Assembly: GCA_963773315.1 (NCBI GenBank)
Contig: CAVZAF010000005.1
Location: forward strand, 558,001-622,000
Direction: 5' to 3'
Length of the DNA stretch: 64,000 nt
Source: DATKAS01 sp963773315
GTDB taxonomy: Bacteria > Actinomycetota > Acidimicrobiia > Acidimicrobiales > DATKAS01
Shown: in pieces, positions 19,798 through 27,999 of the stretch
Layout: each line of letters opens with the position of its first letter
Position numbering within the stretch: the stretch's first letter is position 1
Translations under genes and position numbers: made by a program
The notes under the pieces: model-generated
The model's input: the letters and a program-made list of their open reading frames with translations, nothing else
What the model was told of the DNA's origin: nothing
The model's database searches: none

Positions 19798-21378
19798 TCA
19801 GGACTTCCCTGTTTCGAGAACTCGTGGTGCAATGATGGCCGGCGACGGCATCGAGACCGTTGAGCAGGAATGCGATTGCGCCGCAGTCTCCTTGCGATGT
19901 TCGGCGTGCGTGGCCGAGGCGACGGGGATGTCGGCTCGCTGTTGGATCGCGCGGATCAGGCCCGGGAAGATGAACCGGTGGAACGGGCGGACGGCGTACC
20001 AGTACAGGTAACCCAACACTCCGTGTGGCTCGAAGAAGGCGGTTTGCTCGATCCTCGAACCGTGTTCGCTCGGGAGCACCTCGAACTGAAGCCACGCCCT
20101 GCCCGGTAGGAGCATCTCGGCGCGCAGGCGCAGGAGGTGCGGCGGCTCGAGGGCTTCGACGCGCCAGAAGTCGAGCGGCTCACCAAGACGCAACTCACGC
20201 GGGTGGCGCCGCCCTTGGCGCATGCCGACCCCGCCGAAGACACGGTCGATCAGGCCCCGGAGTTGCCACAGCCAGTTCCCGGCGGGCCAGCCGGCGTCGC
20301 CACCGAGCGCGCAGATGACATCGAAGACCTGTTGTGCGTCGGCGTTGGCGTGACGTCGATGACGTTCGAAGAGCATGCCTTCGTGGAGCGACAGCTGCTT
20401 CCGCGGTTCAATGTCCGCACTCAGGCTCGCGAGGCTCGACGCCCACGTTGTCTCGACCTGATCGTCGGCAACGCGCTGCAACGCGAGTTCGACTGCTTCG
20501 TGGAAGCCCATTGGATGGACATTGAATTCGCGTCGCGCCCGGTCGTCTCGAACGATCATGTTGGTCCGCAAGCCCTCGATGAGTGGCTGCGCGATGGCGT
20601 AAGGAATGGGCGTGACTAGGTCGACGAACCGCGCGCTCCACTCTGGGTGCGGCACGGGCAGCGCGACGATGAGACGGCGCAGGCCGCGTATGTGCGCGTA
20701 CTCCACCATCATGTCGTTATAGGTGAGGACCTCTGGTCCACCAATCTCGTAGACCCCCGCAGCGTCAGGATGGTCGAGGGCCCCCACGAGATAGTCGAGC
20801 ACCGATCGCACGCCAATCGGTTGACACTGGCTGTGGACCCAGCGGGGCGTCACCATGATCGGAAGCCGCTCGGTGAGATAGCGGATCATCTCGAAGCTGA
20901 TCGAACCGGAGCCGACGATCATGCCCGCCCTGAACTCGACGACCGGGACACCCGTGGACGCGAGCATCCTTCCCACCTCCCGCCGCGACACGAGATGCTC
21001 GCTGCGCGTGTCGGTGGAGTCGCCAAGACCCCCGAGGTACACGATCCGCGATACCCCCCGGCGGGCAGAGGCTTCGGCGAACGTCTTGGCGATTGCTCGA
21101 TCCCGGTCGCGATAGTGCGCGCCGCTCTCCATCGAGTGCACGAGGTAGTACGCGACATCGATACCGGACAACGCGCGCTCGGTCGCCTCGCCGTCGGCGA
21201 GATCGCCTTCGAGGATCTGGACACCGGTCCACGACCGACCGGCCAGCCCTCCAGCGTCGCGAGCGAGGCAGCGAACGGCGTGGCCTCGCTCGACCAGCCG
21301 CGGAACGAGACGCCCACCGATGTAACCCGTCGCACCGGTCACGAGAACACCAAGCTTGCGACCGCGAGCGTCCGGCAT
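19798..21378 (-). CDS. SDR-family NAD(P)-binding protein with C-terminal DUF2867
   Basis: 526 residues from ATG 21378. Residues 8-30 are an atypical short-chain dehydrogenase Rossmann motif (VLVTGATGYIGGRLVPRL), with the binding of an NADP-like cofactor suggested by the Arg at the end of strand two. The C-terminal 170 residues (from about GMLFERHRRHANADAQQVFD) match the DUF2867 region, with FWRVEALEPPHLLRLRAEM and the membrane-associated end YLYWYAVRPFHRFIFPG. This two-domain architecture is common in actinobacteria; its reaction is not established. The last 30 residues appear to extend past the usual end. Confidence 0.87.
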   Translation of the reverse strand: MPDARGRKLGVLVTGATGYIGGRLVPRLVERGHAVRCLARDAGGLAGRSWTGVQILEGDLADGEATERALSGIDVAYYLVHSMESGAHYRDRDRAIAKTFAEASARRGVSRIVYLGGLGDSTDTRSEHLVSRREVGRMLASTGVPVVEFRAGMIVGSGSISFEMIRYLTERLPIMVTPRWVHSQCQPIGVRSVLDYLVGALDHPDAAGVYEIGGPEVLTYNDMMVEYAHIRGLRRLIVALPVPHPEWSARFVDLVTPIPYAIAQPLIEGLRTNMIVRDDRARREFNVHPMGFHEAVELALQRVADDQVETTWASSLASLSADIEPRKQLSLHEGMLFERHRRHANADAQQVFDVICALGGDAGWPAGNWLWQLRGLIDRVFGGVGMRQGRRHPRELRLGEPLDFWRVEALEPPHLLRLRAEMLLPGRAWLQFEVLPSEHGSRIEQTAFFEPHGVLGYLYWYAVRPFHRFIFPGLIRAIQQRADIPVASATHAEHRKETAAQSHSCSTVSMPSPAIIAPRVLETGKS

Positions 21379-21628
21379 GGTGCGCCTCCTTCGCCGAATC
21401 GTGCGACGTCGAGCCTCAAAGCACCAGGGTCGAAAGACCTGCCGTCTCGGAGACTGACTCGTAAGCACGCCAACGCACGAGATGTGACCACGGACCCCGG
21501 CAGCTTGAATCACCCGAACCGGTGCGGCATCCCCGGCGTACCGGCGACCACGATCGCCATCGCCGCGCAACCGGCGGTCGGGGGCACCCGTGCGCGGCAG
21601 AGACGGGTCCCGCCGAAGCCACCTGTCG

Positions 21629-21880
21629 TCAGGTCTCTGCGAGAAGGATGGCTTCGCCGCCAGCCGCGTGGAGGTCATCGGTTCGGTCGGCGAGGTACCG
21701 CTCGGCCAAGTCGGCGGTGGCGACGCACGTGACACGCGGGAAGCCCGCCTCGTCGGCGAGAGCGCTGATCTCGTCGGGCGTGTAGAAGCTGATCCACGGT
21801 GTGCCCGAGGCTTGGGCCCCTCTTGCCGCTCCTTCGAGGGCGGGTCGGGTGAGACCGGCTGCCTGAACCTGCCTGATGTG
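21629..21880 (-). pseudogene. C-terminal fragment of a SAM-dependent methyltransferase (TIGR00027-like)
   Basis: The minus strand encodes TPWISFYTPDEISALADEAG and then VTCVATADLAERYLADRTD, ending GEAILLAET and a stop at 21629. This is the pattern at the end of the actinobacterial TIGR00027 (leucine carboxyl methyltransferase-like) family. The SAM-binding N-terminal 200 residues are absent: upstream sequence loses coding character about 200-250 bases before the next array repeat. A gene remnant at the cassette edge. Confidence 0.55.
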
Positions 21881-22079
21881 CCCCCACCGGCGCGTTCGAC
21901 GGGATCACCGCGAACCGCGATCCACAGTCAACGCCGCTCGCGAATGACCGACGCGGCCACGTCGGAAGCTCCAACAGGCTTCGTCGCGTACGAGACGTAA
22001 CGCGCGCAGGATCGTGTCGGTGTTGACACCGCGCGCTGGCGTGCTCAGCCTCTGCCCTTGCGTGCTTCAACGACCGCAG

Positions 22080-22271
22080 CGAGTTATCCGTTGTGCGAGC
22101 GCTGTGCTCAACGCGGCGCGCGCTGTACCCGCACGAAGTCCCAGGCAGCGCCCCCGGGAGGATTCGAACCTCCGGCCTTCGGATTAGAAGGCCTCCACGC
22201 CTGAGCGCTGTGCTCAACAGGAAGTTCGCAGGTCACTCTCGAGCGACACGGCGCGAGTTATCCGTTGTCTC
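22080..22271 (+). repeat. Array repeat copy 4 (type-1 T-arm, hybrid acceptor)
   Basis: Left arm 22080-22111 (CGAGTTATCCGTTGTGC plus Y), spacer of the CGCGCGCGCT...CACGAAGTCCCAGGCA family, core 22148-22193, right arm 22194-22271. The T-stem is GGAGG/CCTCC but the acceptor reads CCGGGGGC, as in type 2, so this core looks recombinant. The right arm starts CCACGCCTGAGCGC and contains GTTCGCAGGTC, the second right-arm subfamily. Confidence 0.93.
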
Positions 22272-22416
22272 AGAAGAGGGAAAGGACATCGCTCACCGGG
22301 CCTCCGAGTGGAAGTTGCCGAGAGCAATCGAGACCGCCCGGTGGTAGACGCCTCCAGGGCAGTAACGCACCGGACGCAACGGTCCAGGGCGGACGACGTG
22401 CCCGGGGGTGAGTGGA

Positions 22417-23013
22417 ATGGGAACTACTGGTGAAGCGCCAGCGGCTGTGACCGGGCCCGCGGCACGGCCTTATGAAGCGCTGACCGCTCGGGAGCGACGG
22501 CGGTTGGTGGTTGGAGCCACGCTGCGAACGTTGGCGACAGTCGCGGTGTTGGTCACGCTGTACTACGTCTTGCCGTTCGACCAGAAGGTCGACGCGGTCA
22601 TGGTCGCCGAGATCGTCCTCGGCTGTGCAGTCCTCGCAGGGGTCATCATCTGGCAGGTTCGGACAGTGAGTGGCTCGCCTTACCCGGGCATCCGCGCCGT
22701 CGAGGCGCTCGCGTTCACGGTTCCGGTCTATGTACTGCTGTTCGCGACGACGTACTTCGTGATGGCGCACACCGCCGCGTCGAACTTCACGGAGCCATTG
22801 ACGCGCACGGATGCCTTCTACTTCTCGGTGACGACCTTCGCCACGGTCGGATACGGCGACATCGCAGCCAAGAGTGAAAGCGCCCGGCTCGTGGTGACTG
22901 GCCAGATGATCTTGGACCTTCTGTTCTTGGGTCTCGTCCTCCGGGTGTTCTTGGCCGCGGTCAAACGCACCCACCAGCGACAGACCGCACCGCTACCAGC
23001 AGGGGGGCCATGA
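22417..23013 (+). CDS. Two-TM potassium channel family protein
   Basis: 198 residues from ATG 22417; GTG 22408 is an equal alternative. Four hydrophobic segments are visible: two near the N-terminus (around residues 30-75), one at 85-115, and the pore region. The pore loop FYFSVTTFATVGYGDIAA carries the K+ selectivity filter TVGYGD, followed by the final inner helix (QMILDLLFLGLVLRVFLAAV). It should conduct K+ across the cytoplasmic membrane as a tetramer; there is no RCK or cyclic-nucleotide domain. It opens its cassette, 145 bases after the repeat. Confidence 0.92.
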   Translation: MGTTGEAPAAVTGPAARPYEALTARERRRLVVGATLRTLATVAVLVTLYYVLPFDQKVDAVMVAEIVLGCAVLAGVIIWQVRTVSGSPYPGIRAVEALAFTVPVYVLLFATTYFVMAHTAASNFTEPLTRTDAFYFSVTTFATVGYGDIAAKSESARLVVTGQMILDLLFLGLVLRVFLAAVKRTHQRQTAPLPAGGP

Positions 23014-23315
23014 GATGACAACGACGGTGATGCGGAGACAGTCGGCGCGCCGTTCGATCGGGGTGGTGCCGACCTCGGTCGAGCATTTCGCCCGGAAGCG
23101 ATATCAGCCGGGCGGTATGGCCGAGGTGCCGATCGCTTCGTCCGGGCTGATGACCTCGGGTGACTCTCCCTTCGACTCTGCGTCGGCTCCACCACCGAAG
23201 GCGACCCCATGAGGCGGTTATCACGATCGCGAGAACGATGATCGGCAGGTGATCTGGTGGCCGTCGAAGTACGGCTGTCGTGACGAGATGCATCTTCGAT
23301 AGACGCTTCCGTCAA
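23014..23315. other. Intergenic stretch, no supported gene
   Basis: About 300 bases between the channel gene and the SnoaL gene, which converge on it. Both strands have short open frames, none with a family pattern or a convincing start. I see no clear terminator hairpin with a U tract. Confidence 0.4.
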
Positions 23316-23705
23316 CTACCCCCAGAACGCGTCCTCGGCCGCCTGGTCGGCGGACGTCAGGTCGAGCCGGGAGATCTTGTCGCCTGAGAACGTGAACTCG
23401 ATGGTCTCATCGACGTCGAGGGCCTTGCCCTCGCGCTTGCCTGTCGCGTGATGGACGCTGACGACTTTGTCGCCCTGGGTCTTCACGCTCTTGAGGTCCA
23501 CCGAAAACGTGCCGCCCGACAACTCGAACAGCTTCCCGTACAACGCCATGACGTTGTCGACCCCCTTGTGCTCACCGGAGGTCTGGTTGTTGCCTGGCTG
23601 GCTCTGCACGACGTCGGGCGAGTACAGCGACCCAAGGGTCTCCATGTCGCCCTCACCGAACGCCTTGTAGCCACGTCGGATGATGTCTTCTTTGGAGTCG
23701 GCCAT
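23316..23705 (-). CDS. SnoaL/NTF2-like protein
   Basis: 129 residues from ATG 23705 with a GAGG-rich ribosome-binding site. The start KEDIIRRGYKAFGEGDMETL, then SPDVVQSQPGNNQTSGEHKG, and the conserved strand pattern VVSVHHATGKREGKALDVDE are typical of the SnoaL-like NTF2 superfamily (small cone-shaped barrels that act as cyclases, isomerases or ligand binders). No catalytic residues can be assigned with certainty. Second gene of the short K+-channel cassette. Confidence 0.88.
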   Translation of the reverse strand: MADSKEDIIRRGYKAFGEGDMETLGSLYSPDVVQSQPGNNQTSGEHKGVDNVMALYGKLFELSGGTFSVDLKSVKTQGDKVVSVHHATGKREGKALDVDETIEFTFSGDKISRLDLTSADQAAEDAFWG

Positions 23706-23820
23706 GACTCCCCCTCTCCTCGTGTCATGCGGACCCTACGCCGCTGGCGCGAGCGATGTGCAGGGTGCTGAAACATCAATCCGATCAATGCGGCGGCGCG
23801 TCAACGACTCGGCCCCGCGG

Positions 23821-23838
23821 TAGTTGCGGACACAACTA
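23821..23838 (+). repeat. Perfect 6-6-6 dyad TAGTTG-N6-CAACTA (copy 5 flank)
   Basis: TAGTTG, six bases (CGGACA), CAACTA, located 132 bases before the tRNA-derived core of copy 5. The same dyad occurs at 31840-31857 and 51753-51770 at similar distances (130 and 125) before the cores of copies 7 and 11, and before no other copy. Two 6-bp arms around a 6-bp spacer resemble a tyrosine-recombinase crossover site; that role is inference. Confidence 0.75.
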
Positions 23839-23900
23839 GAAGACCGTAGGCAGGCGCTGAGCGCTCGCGGCGTCGGCCTTCGCTACGACGGTCGGGAACC

Positions 23901-24093
23901 AGAGTTATCCGTTCCTCCAGCGCTGTGCTCAAGCGAGCGTCGCCGGCCGCCGCATGGTTCTGCAGGTAGGCGCCCCTGGGAGGATTCGAACCTCCGGCCT
24001 TCGGATTAGAAGGCCTACAGCACCGAGCGGTGTGCTCAGCAGGAAGATCCCACGTCACTCGCGAGCGACAGGGCGCGAGTTATCCGTTGTGCC
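23901..24093 (+). repeat. Array repeat copy 5 (type-1 core, left-arm family B)
   Basis: Left arm 23901-23932 with the variant GAGTTATCCGTTCCTC, spacer GCGAGCGTCG...GTTCTGCAGGTAG, core 23970-24015, right arm to 24093 ending GTTATCCGTTGTGCC. Similarity to copy 7 extends a further 130 bases upstream (from about 23,775), so this copy carries a longer conserved left end than family-A copies. Confidence 0.93.
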
Positions 24094-24166
24094 GACTCTT
24101 TGTTGGAGTCATCCGACCGCGGACGGCCGGCTGCGATGTGTCGTCAACCGCGCAACCGCCTCGGCC

Positions 24167-24439
24167 TTATCTGGCCTGCGGTTGGGCAAGGTAGAAGGTT
24201 CGGCCGGTGACCTTGGCCAGTCGTGATGCCTCTTTGAAGGTGTCACTCTTGAACCATTCCATGGCCCGATCCATGTCCTCAGTCTTGATGTGGAACAACG
24301 CAGCGTTCGGGTTGTCCATGTCCTGGTACGCGGGTCCGTCGGTGATGCCGTACGACAATCGGCTCTGTGCGTGTAGGTAGTGCTGCTCCTTCCACGCTTC
24401 GAAGTCGTCGGTCTCGATCCTGATCATGATGTCCTGCAT
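24167..24439 (-). CDS. Small dimeric alpha/beta-barrel-like protein, hypothetical
   Basis: 90 residues from ATG 24439. The sequence IMIRIETDDFEAWKEQHY, then AALFHIKTEDMDRAMEWFKS, has the ferredoxin-like repeat spacing of small dimeric barrel proteins (ABM, YciI and similar). No catalytic His/Asp pair stands out. Length and composition argue for a real gene; the function is not known. It lies downstream of the MDR reductase on the same strand with a 190-base gap. Confidence 0.7.
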   Translation of the reverse strand: MQDIMIRIETDDFEAWKEQHYLHAQSRLSYGITDGPAYQDMDNPNAALFHIKTEDMDRAMEWFKSDTFKEASRLAKVTGRTFYLAQPQAR

Positions 24440-24626
24440 ACCAACCCCCTCTGCGTCGTCGTGGGCGCACCGTAGATCGGTGCGAGCGACAGTCACTCGC
24501 GGCGGCCTTCTTCAACCTCTTGCGCGGCTCCTCGGAGACGACGCTTCCAACCCTGAGTCGGAGGAACGACGCCGTTGCCGTTCGCGTGCATGGCGCCACA
24601 TCTCGAATCGGTGGGACGTGCCGCGG

Positions 24627-25625
24627 TCAGATGATGACGACGGTGGTGCCCACGGTGCGGCCGGCGAGGAGTTCGACGAACGCCTGCGGCGCTTCCTCGA
24701 GACCGTGGAACTCGGTGACCTTCGGCTTCAGCGAGCCGTCGGCGACCCACTGCGACATGTCCCGGCGGGCCTGCTCGTAGCGATCGGCGAAATCGAAGAC
24801 CAAGAAGCCCTCCATCCGCACGCGGTTGTTGACCAGCAGGCCCGGCACGCCACGCGGGCCGGGGCCAGGCGTCGACGTGTCGTACTGGCTGACAACACCA
24901 CAGCAGGCGATCCGCCCACCCTGAGCCATGCGGAACAGGGCGCTCTCCAGCACCGGGCCGCCGGTGTTGTCGAAGTACACGTCGATCCGATCCGGCGTCG
25001 TGTCCTTGAACTTCGATCGGAACTCGGGGTCCCTGTAGCTGACGGCGACGTCGAAGCCGAGCTCGTCGACGAGCATCCGGCATTTGTCGTCGGCGCCGGC
25101 GATGCCGACGACCCTGCACCCGTGAATCTTGGCGATCTGGCCGACAATGTGCCCGACCGACCCCGCCGCCGCCGAGACGACGACGGTGTTGCCCGGCTGC
25201 GGCTGGCCGACCTCGAGCAGTCCGAAGTACGCGGTCAACCCGTTGGTGCCGAGCACCCCGAGCGCTGTGGCGGGATCGGTACCGGCGTCGAGTAGACGCA
25301 CGTGAGGCGCCGCATGGGTCGAGAAGGCTTGCCACCCGGTCGGTGCGGAGACGAGCGACCCGGTGGGGATGCTGTCGGCGCGTGACTCGACCACCTCGGC
25401 CACTCCGCTGCCGCCCATCAGACGGCCGGCCTCGGGCGCGCCGGCGTAGCTGGCGCTGCCCTGCAGCCCGGCGCGTTGGCCGGCGCCGATCGTCAGCGCG
25501 ACGGTGCGGCACAGCACCTCGCCGTCCGCCGCTTCGGGCATCGGCGCGCTACGCATCTCGAAGTCGGACGAAGCGAGAGCCCCGGTAGGAAGCGAGGCGA
25601 TCAGGACCTGACGGTTTTCGGCCAT
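24627..25625 (-). CDS. NADP-dependent zinc-free MDR oxidoreductase (CurA/leukotriene B4 dehydrogenase type)
   Basis: 332 residues from ATG 25625, intact. The cofactor motif VVSAAAGSVGHIVGQIAK (AxxGxxG, residues 145-165), GIAGADDKCRMLVDELGFD and VYFDNTGGPVLESAL place it in the medium-chain dehydrogenase subfamily that lacks catalytic zinc and reduces activated C=C bonds of enones using NADPH. The C-terminal GLEEAPQAFVELLAGRTVGTTVV is the family end. It acts in the cytoplasm. Main gene of its cassette. Confidence 0.9.
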   Translation of the reverse strand: MAENRQVLIASLPTGALASSDFEMRSAPMPEAADGEVLCRTVALTIGAGQRAGLQGSASYAGAPEAGRLMGGSGVAEVVESRADSIPTGSLVSAPTGWQAFSTHAAPHVRLLDAGTDPATALGVLGTNGLTAYFGLLEVGQPQPGNTVVVSAAAGSVGHIVGQIAKIHGCRVVGIAGADDKCRMLVDELGFDVAVSYRDPEFRSKFKDTTPDRIDVYFDNTGGPVLESALFRMAQGGRIACCGVVSQYDTSTPGPGPRGVPGLLVNNRVRMEGFLVFDFADRYEQARRDMSQWVADGSLKPKVTEFHGLEEAPQAFVELLAGRTVGTTVVII

Positions 25626-25754
25626 GCAGCCATCATGGCTGCGCCCAGCTCGCTGGTGCTCCGAGTCGAAGGACGAGGTCCGATTCGGGCGGCCCCCCGA
25701 GATGCGTCCCTTGCAGTGTCGTGCGAAGGGGGTGTCAGATCACGAGGCTCCCGC

Positions 25755-25946
25755 CGAGTTATCCGTTGTCCGAGCGCTGTGCTCAACGCCGCGCGCGCTC
25801 TCGTCCCACACAACGCCCAGGTAGCGCCCCCGGCAGGATTTGAACCTGCGACCCGCGGATTAGAAGCACTCCACGCCTGAGCGCTGTGCTCAACAGCAAG
25901 TTCGCAGGTCAGTCGCGAGCGACACGACGCGAGTTATCCGTTGTTC
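25755..25946 (+). repeat. Array repeat copy 6 (type-2 core, left-arm family A)
   Basis: Left arm 25755-25786 is the consensus CGAGTTATCCGTTGTC plus CGAGCGCTGTGCTCAA. Core from 25824; here similarity to other cores stops right after the anticodon loop (TTAGAAG then CACTCC in place of GCCTAC), so the 3' border of the conserved block on the plus strand lies next to CTTCTAA. Right arm ends 25946 with GTTATCCGTTGTTC. Confidence 0.93.
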
Positions 25947-26249
25947 GTCCCGCCGTCGGCGACAAGCGTTCCCACTCGTCGATCGAGCCGCTGCACATCC
26001 ACAGCTCCGAGTTGCTCGACGAGCACCGGTGTCGAATCGCCTGCGACGACAACCTCCGGGCGGAAGGATGCAGGCCTCGCCCTTCTACATCAGGGCGACC
26101 AGCACAACCGAACGAGGCAACATCGCATCGGCATGGACGACGACACCGAAACGTGCACCGTGCTGCTCGTGACCAACGCCCTTGGGCAGGTTGAAGCGGG
26201 TACACATGGTTGTGCTCCGTCACGCCGATCATCGAGACCGGAGAAACCC
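25947..26249. other. Intergenic stretch, no supported gene
   Basis: 303 bases between repeat copy 6 and the DsbA-type gene. Open frames on both strands but no family pattern; nothing I can call. Confidence 0.4.
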
Positions 26250-26864
26250 ATGGCGCTGATAGAAGTCTTCGCAGATGTCTGCTGTCCGTTTACCCACCTC
26301 GGGTTGCGTCGGCTCATCGAACAACGCCGTCTGCTCCGACGCGACGAGCCACGGCTGCTCGTGCGAGCCTGGCCCCTCGAGCTCGTGAACGGGACACCGC
26401 TCGACGCTGATTTCGTGAGTGAGGAGGTCGACGAGCTCCGCCGGCAGGTCGCTCCCGACCTCTTCCGCGGCTTCGATCCGTCGAGTTTTCCCTCGACCTC
26501 ACTCCCGGCCTTTGCGACCGCCGCGGCCGCGTACCAGCGCAGCCTCGCCAGCGGCGAAGCCCTCAGCCTTGCGATCCGAAGTGCCCTCTTCGAAGAAGGC
26601 CGCAACATCGCCGATCCGAAGGTTCTCGCTGACATCGCGAGGCGCCACAGCCTGCCCCCAGCGGAGGAAGAAGACCAGAGGCGCGCGTTCGAGGACATGC
26701 GCGAAGGCCAGGCCCGCGGCGTCATCGGGTCGCCCCATTTCTTCCTCACGACTGGCAGCGTCTTCTGCCCGACGCTCCGCATCACCCGCGACGACGGCCA
26801 CCTGCGCATCACCATCGATGAGGAATCGATGCAGAACTTCTTCGGTGAGGCGCTGAATCCCTGA
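26250..26864 (+). CDS. DsbA-family / HCCA-isomerase-like thioredoxin-fold protein
   Basis: 204 residues from ATG 26250 after a GGAGA site. Begins MALIEVFADVCCPFTHLGLR: the active-site region of DsbA/FrnE-type proteins, but with CCPF where a CxxC would normally be, so a classical disulfide pair is missing. It continues with the helical insertion (SGEALSLAIRSALFEEGRNI) and GVIGSPHFFL, the cis-Pro loop of the thioredoxin fold. A 182-bp piece of this gene (26531-26712) recurs without indels at 31609-31790. Likely cytoplasmic; substrate unknown. Confidence 0.85.
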   Translation: MALIEVFADVCCPFTHLGLRRLIEQRRLLRRDEPRLLVRAWPLELVNGTPLDADFVSEEVDELRRQVAPDLFRGFDPSSFPSTSLPAFATAAAAYQRSLASGEALSLAIRSALFEEGRNIADPKVLADIARRHSLPPAEEEDQRRAFEDMREGQARGVIGSPHFFLTTGSVFCPTLRITRDDGHLRITIDEESMQNFFGEALNP

Positions 26865-26893
26865 GCAACCAAACGCTCAAGGGTCGACTCGTC

Positions 26894-27022
26894 CTACAGC
26901 CGGTATCCGCTGCTCGTCCTCCCTGGCGACGGGAAGAGCCCAATCTCCTCGTAGTAGCGGAGCGTCACCGCCGTGAGTCCGGTCCCGCGCGACGCATCCG
27001 CGATGCAGAGTCCACTGCTCAT
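26894..27022 (-). pseudogene. MerR-family regulator remnant with nonsense codon
   Basis: From ATG 27022 the frame reads GTGLTAVTLRYYEEIGLFPS and GRTSSGYRL and stops at TAG 26894-26896. This is the N-terminal winged-helix of MerR regulators, in which YRL is almost always followed by Tyr: here the TAC Tyr codon would be TAG, and the next codons still read DESTLERL, the expected continuation. After that the sequence merges into the 3' end of the DsbA gene. So a MerR gene was both nonsense-mutated and cut off; its effector domain is gone. Confidence 0.7.
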
Positions 27023-27168
27023 CTCGGTCGACCTGAAAGTCAAGACCGACGCGCCGTCCTGGCCTCCGGCTGAGCAGTCCTACGGTAGCGATGATCGCCG
27101 TTGTCGCCGTAGGACGAAGACGGCGTCTTCGCGAATCTTGCGCAGGGCGGGCATCTTGCGCGTTTCGT

Positions 27169-27552
27169 TTAGCGGTCGGCGAGCCGGCCGAGCGCCCGGT
27201 GTAGACGCGCCGCAGCGTCGGCGGCGAGCGCGCTGAAACGCGGGTCGCTCATCAGCTCATCAGGATCGACGGCGGCGACGCGGGTTCTGCCTCCGTCGGA
27301 GGGTTCGAGGATGACGTTGCACGGCAGCATCAGCGCGACCGACGGGTCAATGCCGAGGGCACGGTTGGCAAGGTCGGGGTTGCAGGCGCCGAGGATCTTG
27401 AGTGGCGCCCGGTCGACGTCGAGCTTGGCTTTGAGCGTCGCGGCCACGTCGATCTCGGTGAGCACGCCGAAGCCTTCTGCTCCGAGCGCGGCCCGAACTG
27501 CGGCCTCCGCGTCGGCGAGGGGCATCGCGACGATCGTTTCGATCGCCTTCAT
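27169..27552 (-). CDS. DUF302 domain protein
   Basis: 127 residues from ATG 27552, intact. The DUF302 pattern is clear: the amphipathic opening (DAEAAVRAALGAEGFGVLTE) and LKILGACNPDLANRAL, then VALMLPCNVILEP with a conserved Pro-Cys. DUF302 proteins occur with thioredoxins, rhodaneses and CsoR/CstR-type repressors; the biochemical role is unknown. Its ATG overlaps the thioredoxin stop by four bases (ATGA), so it is translated from the same transcript. Confidence 0.9.
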   Translation of the reverse strand: MKAIETIVAMPLADAEAAVRAALGAEGFGVLTEIDVAATLKAKLDVDRAPLKILGACNPDLANRALGIDPSVALMLPCNVILEPSDGGRTRVAAVDPDELMSDPRFSALAADAAARLHRALGRLADR

Positions 27553-27887
27553 GCCCGCGCACCTGTGTCGGTGAGGCCGAGGTCGGCTTCGATCGCGTGG
27601 CGGGGCTTGGCACCAACCGACACAGCGGCCGGCTGACCGTCGCGGAACAGGGCGACGGTGGGGATGCCCTGGATGCCGTAGCGGCTGGCGACGTGCGGGT
27701 TGGCGTCAACGTCGACCTTGACCACCTTCAGGTCGGGGCGGTCGACAGCGAGCGCCTCGAGCTCCGGAGCGATGAGGCGGCACGGACCGCACCAGGCGGC
27801 CCAGAAGTCGACGACGACCGGCATGGTCGCGTGAAGGACCTCGGTCTCGAAGCTCTGGGGATCGTCGGCGTGGACAACAGCAGACAT
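27549..27887 (-). CDS. trxA: Thioredoxin
   Basis: 112 residues from ATG 27887. Active site VVDFWAAWCGPCRLIAPELE has the classical WCGPC; IQGIPTVALFRDG supplies the cis-Pro loop. Length and fold are typical. It reduces protein disulfides in the cytoplasm. It is the first gene of a two-gene operon with DUF302, transcribed away from the MMPL transporter, and the palindromic operators at 27946-27982 lie in the shared promoter region, so it is very probably controlled by the CsoR-type repressor encoded at 30287. Confidence 0.93.
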   Translation of the reverse strand: MSAVVHADDPQSFETEVLHATMPVVVDFWAAWCGPCRLIAPELEALAVDRPDLKVVKVDVDANPHVASRYGIQGIPTVALFRDGQPAAVSVGAKPRHAIEADLGLTDTGARA

Positions 27888-27945
27888 GGCTCTCTCCTTC
27901 AGCGGGGTAGCCGTTCCAACTCCCATCCCGCCAGGCATATTCCTG

Positions 27946-27982
27946 TACCCCCTGGGGTATGTTGTGATACCCCCTAGGGTAC
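27946..27982 (+). promoter_or_regulatory. Two CsoR/CstR-type operators in a divergent promoter
   Basis: TACCCCCTGGGGTA (27946-27959) and ATACCCCCTAGGGTAC (27967-27982) are G/C-tract palindromes with TA ends, the classic operator style of CsoR-family repressors. They lie between the start codons of trxA (27887) and the MMPL gene (28000), so one repressor could shut both directions. The MMPL start is only 17 bases downstream of the second site. A third, less perfect dyad precedes the repressor gene. Confidence 0.82.
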
Positions 27983-27999
27983 CTGTACGATCGTTGCTC

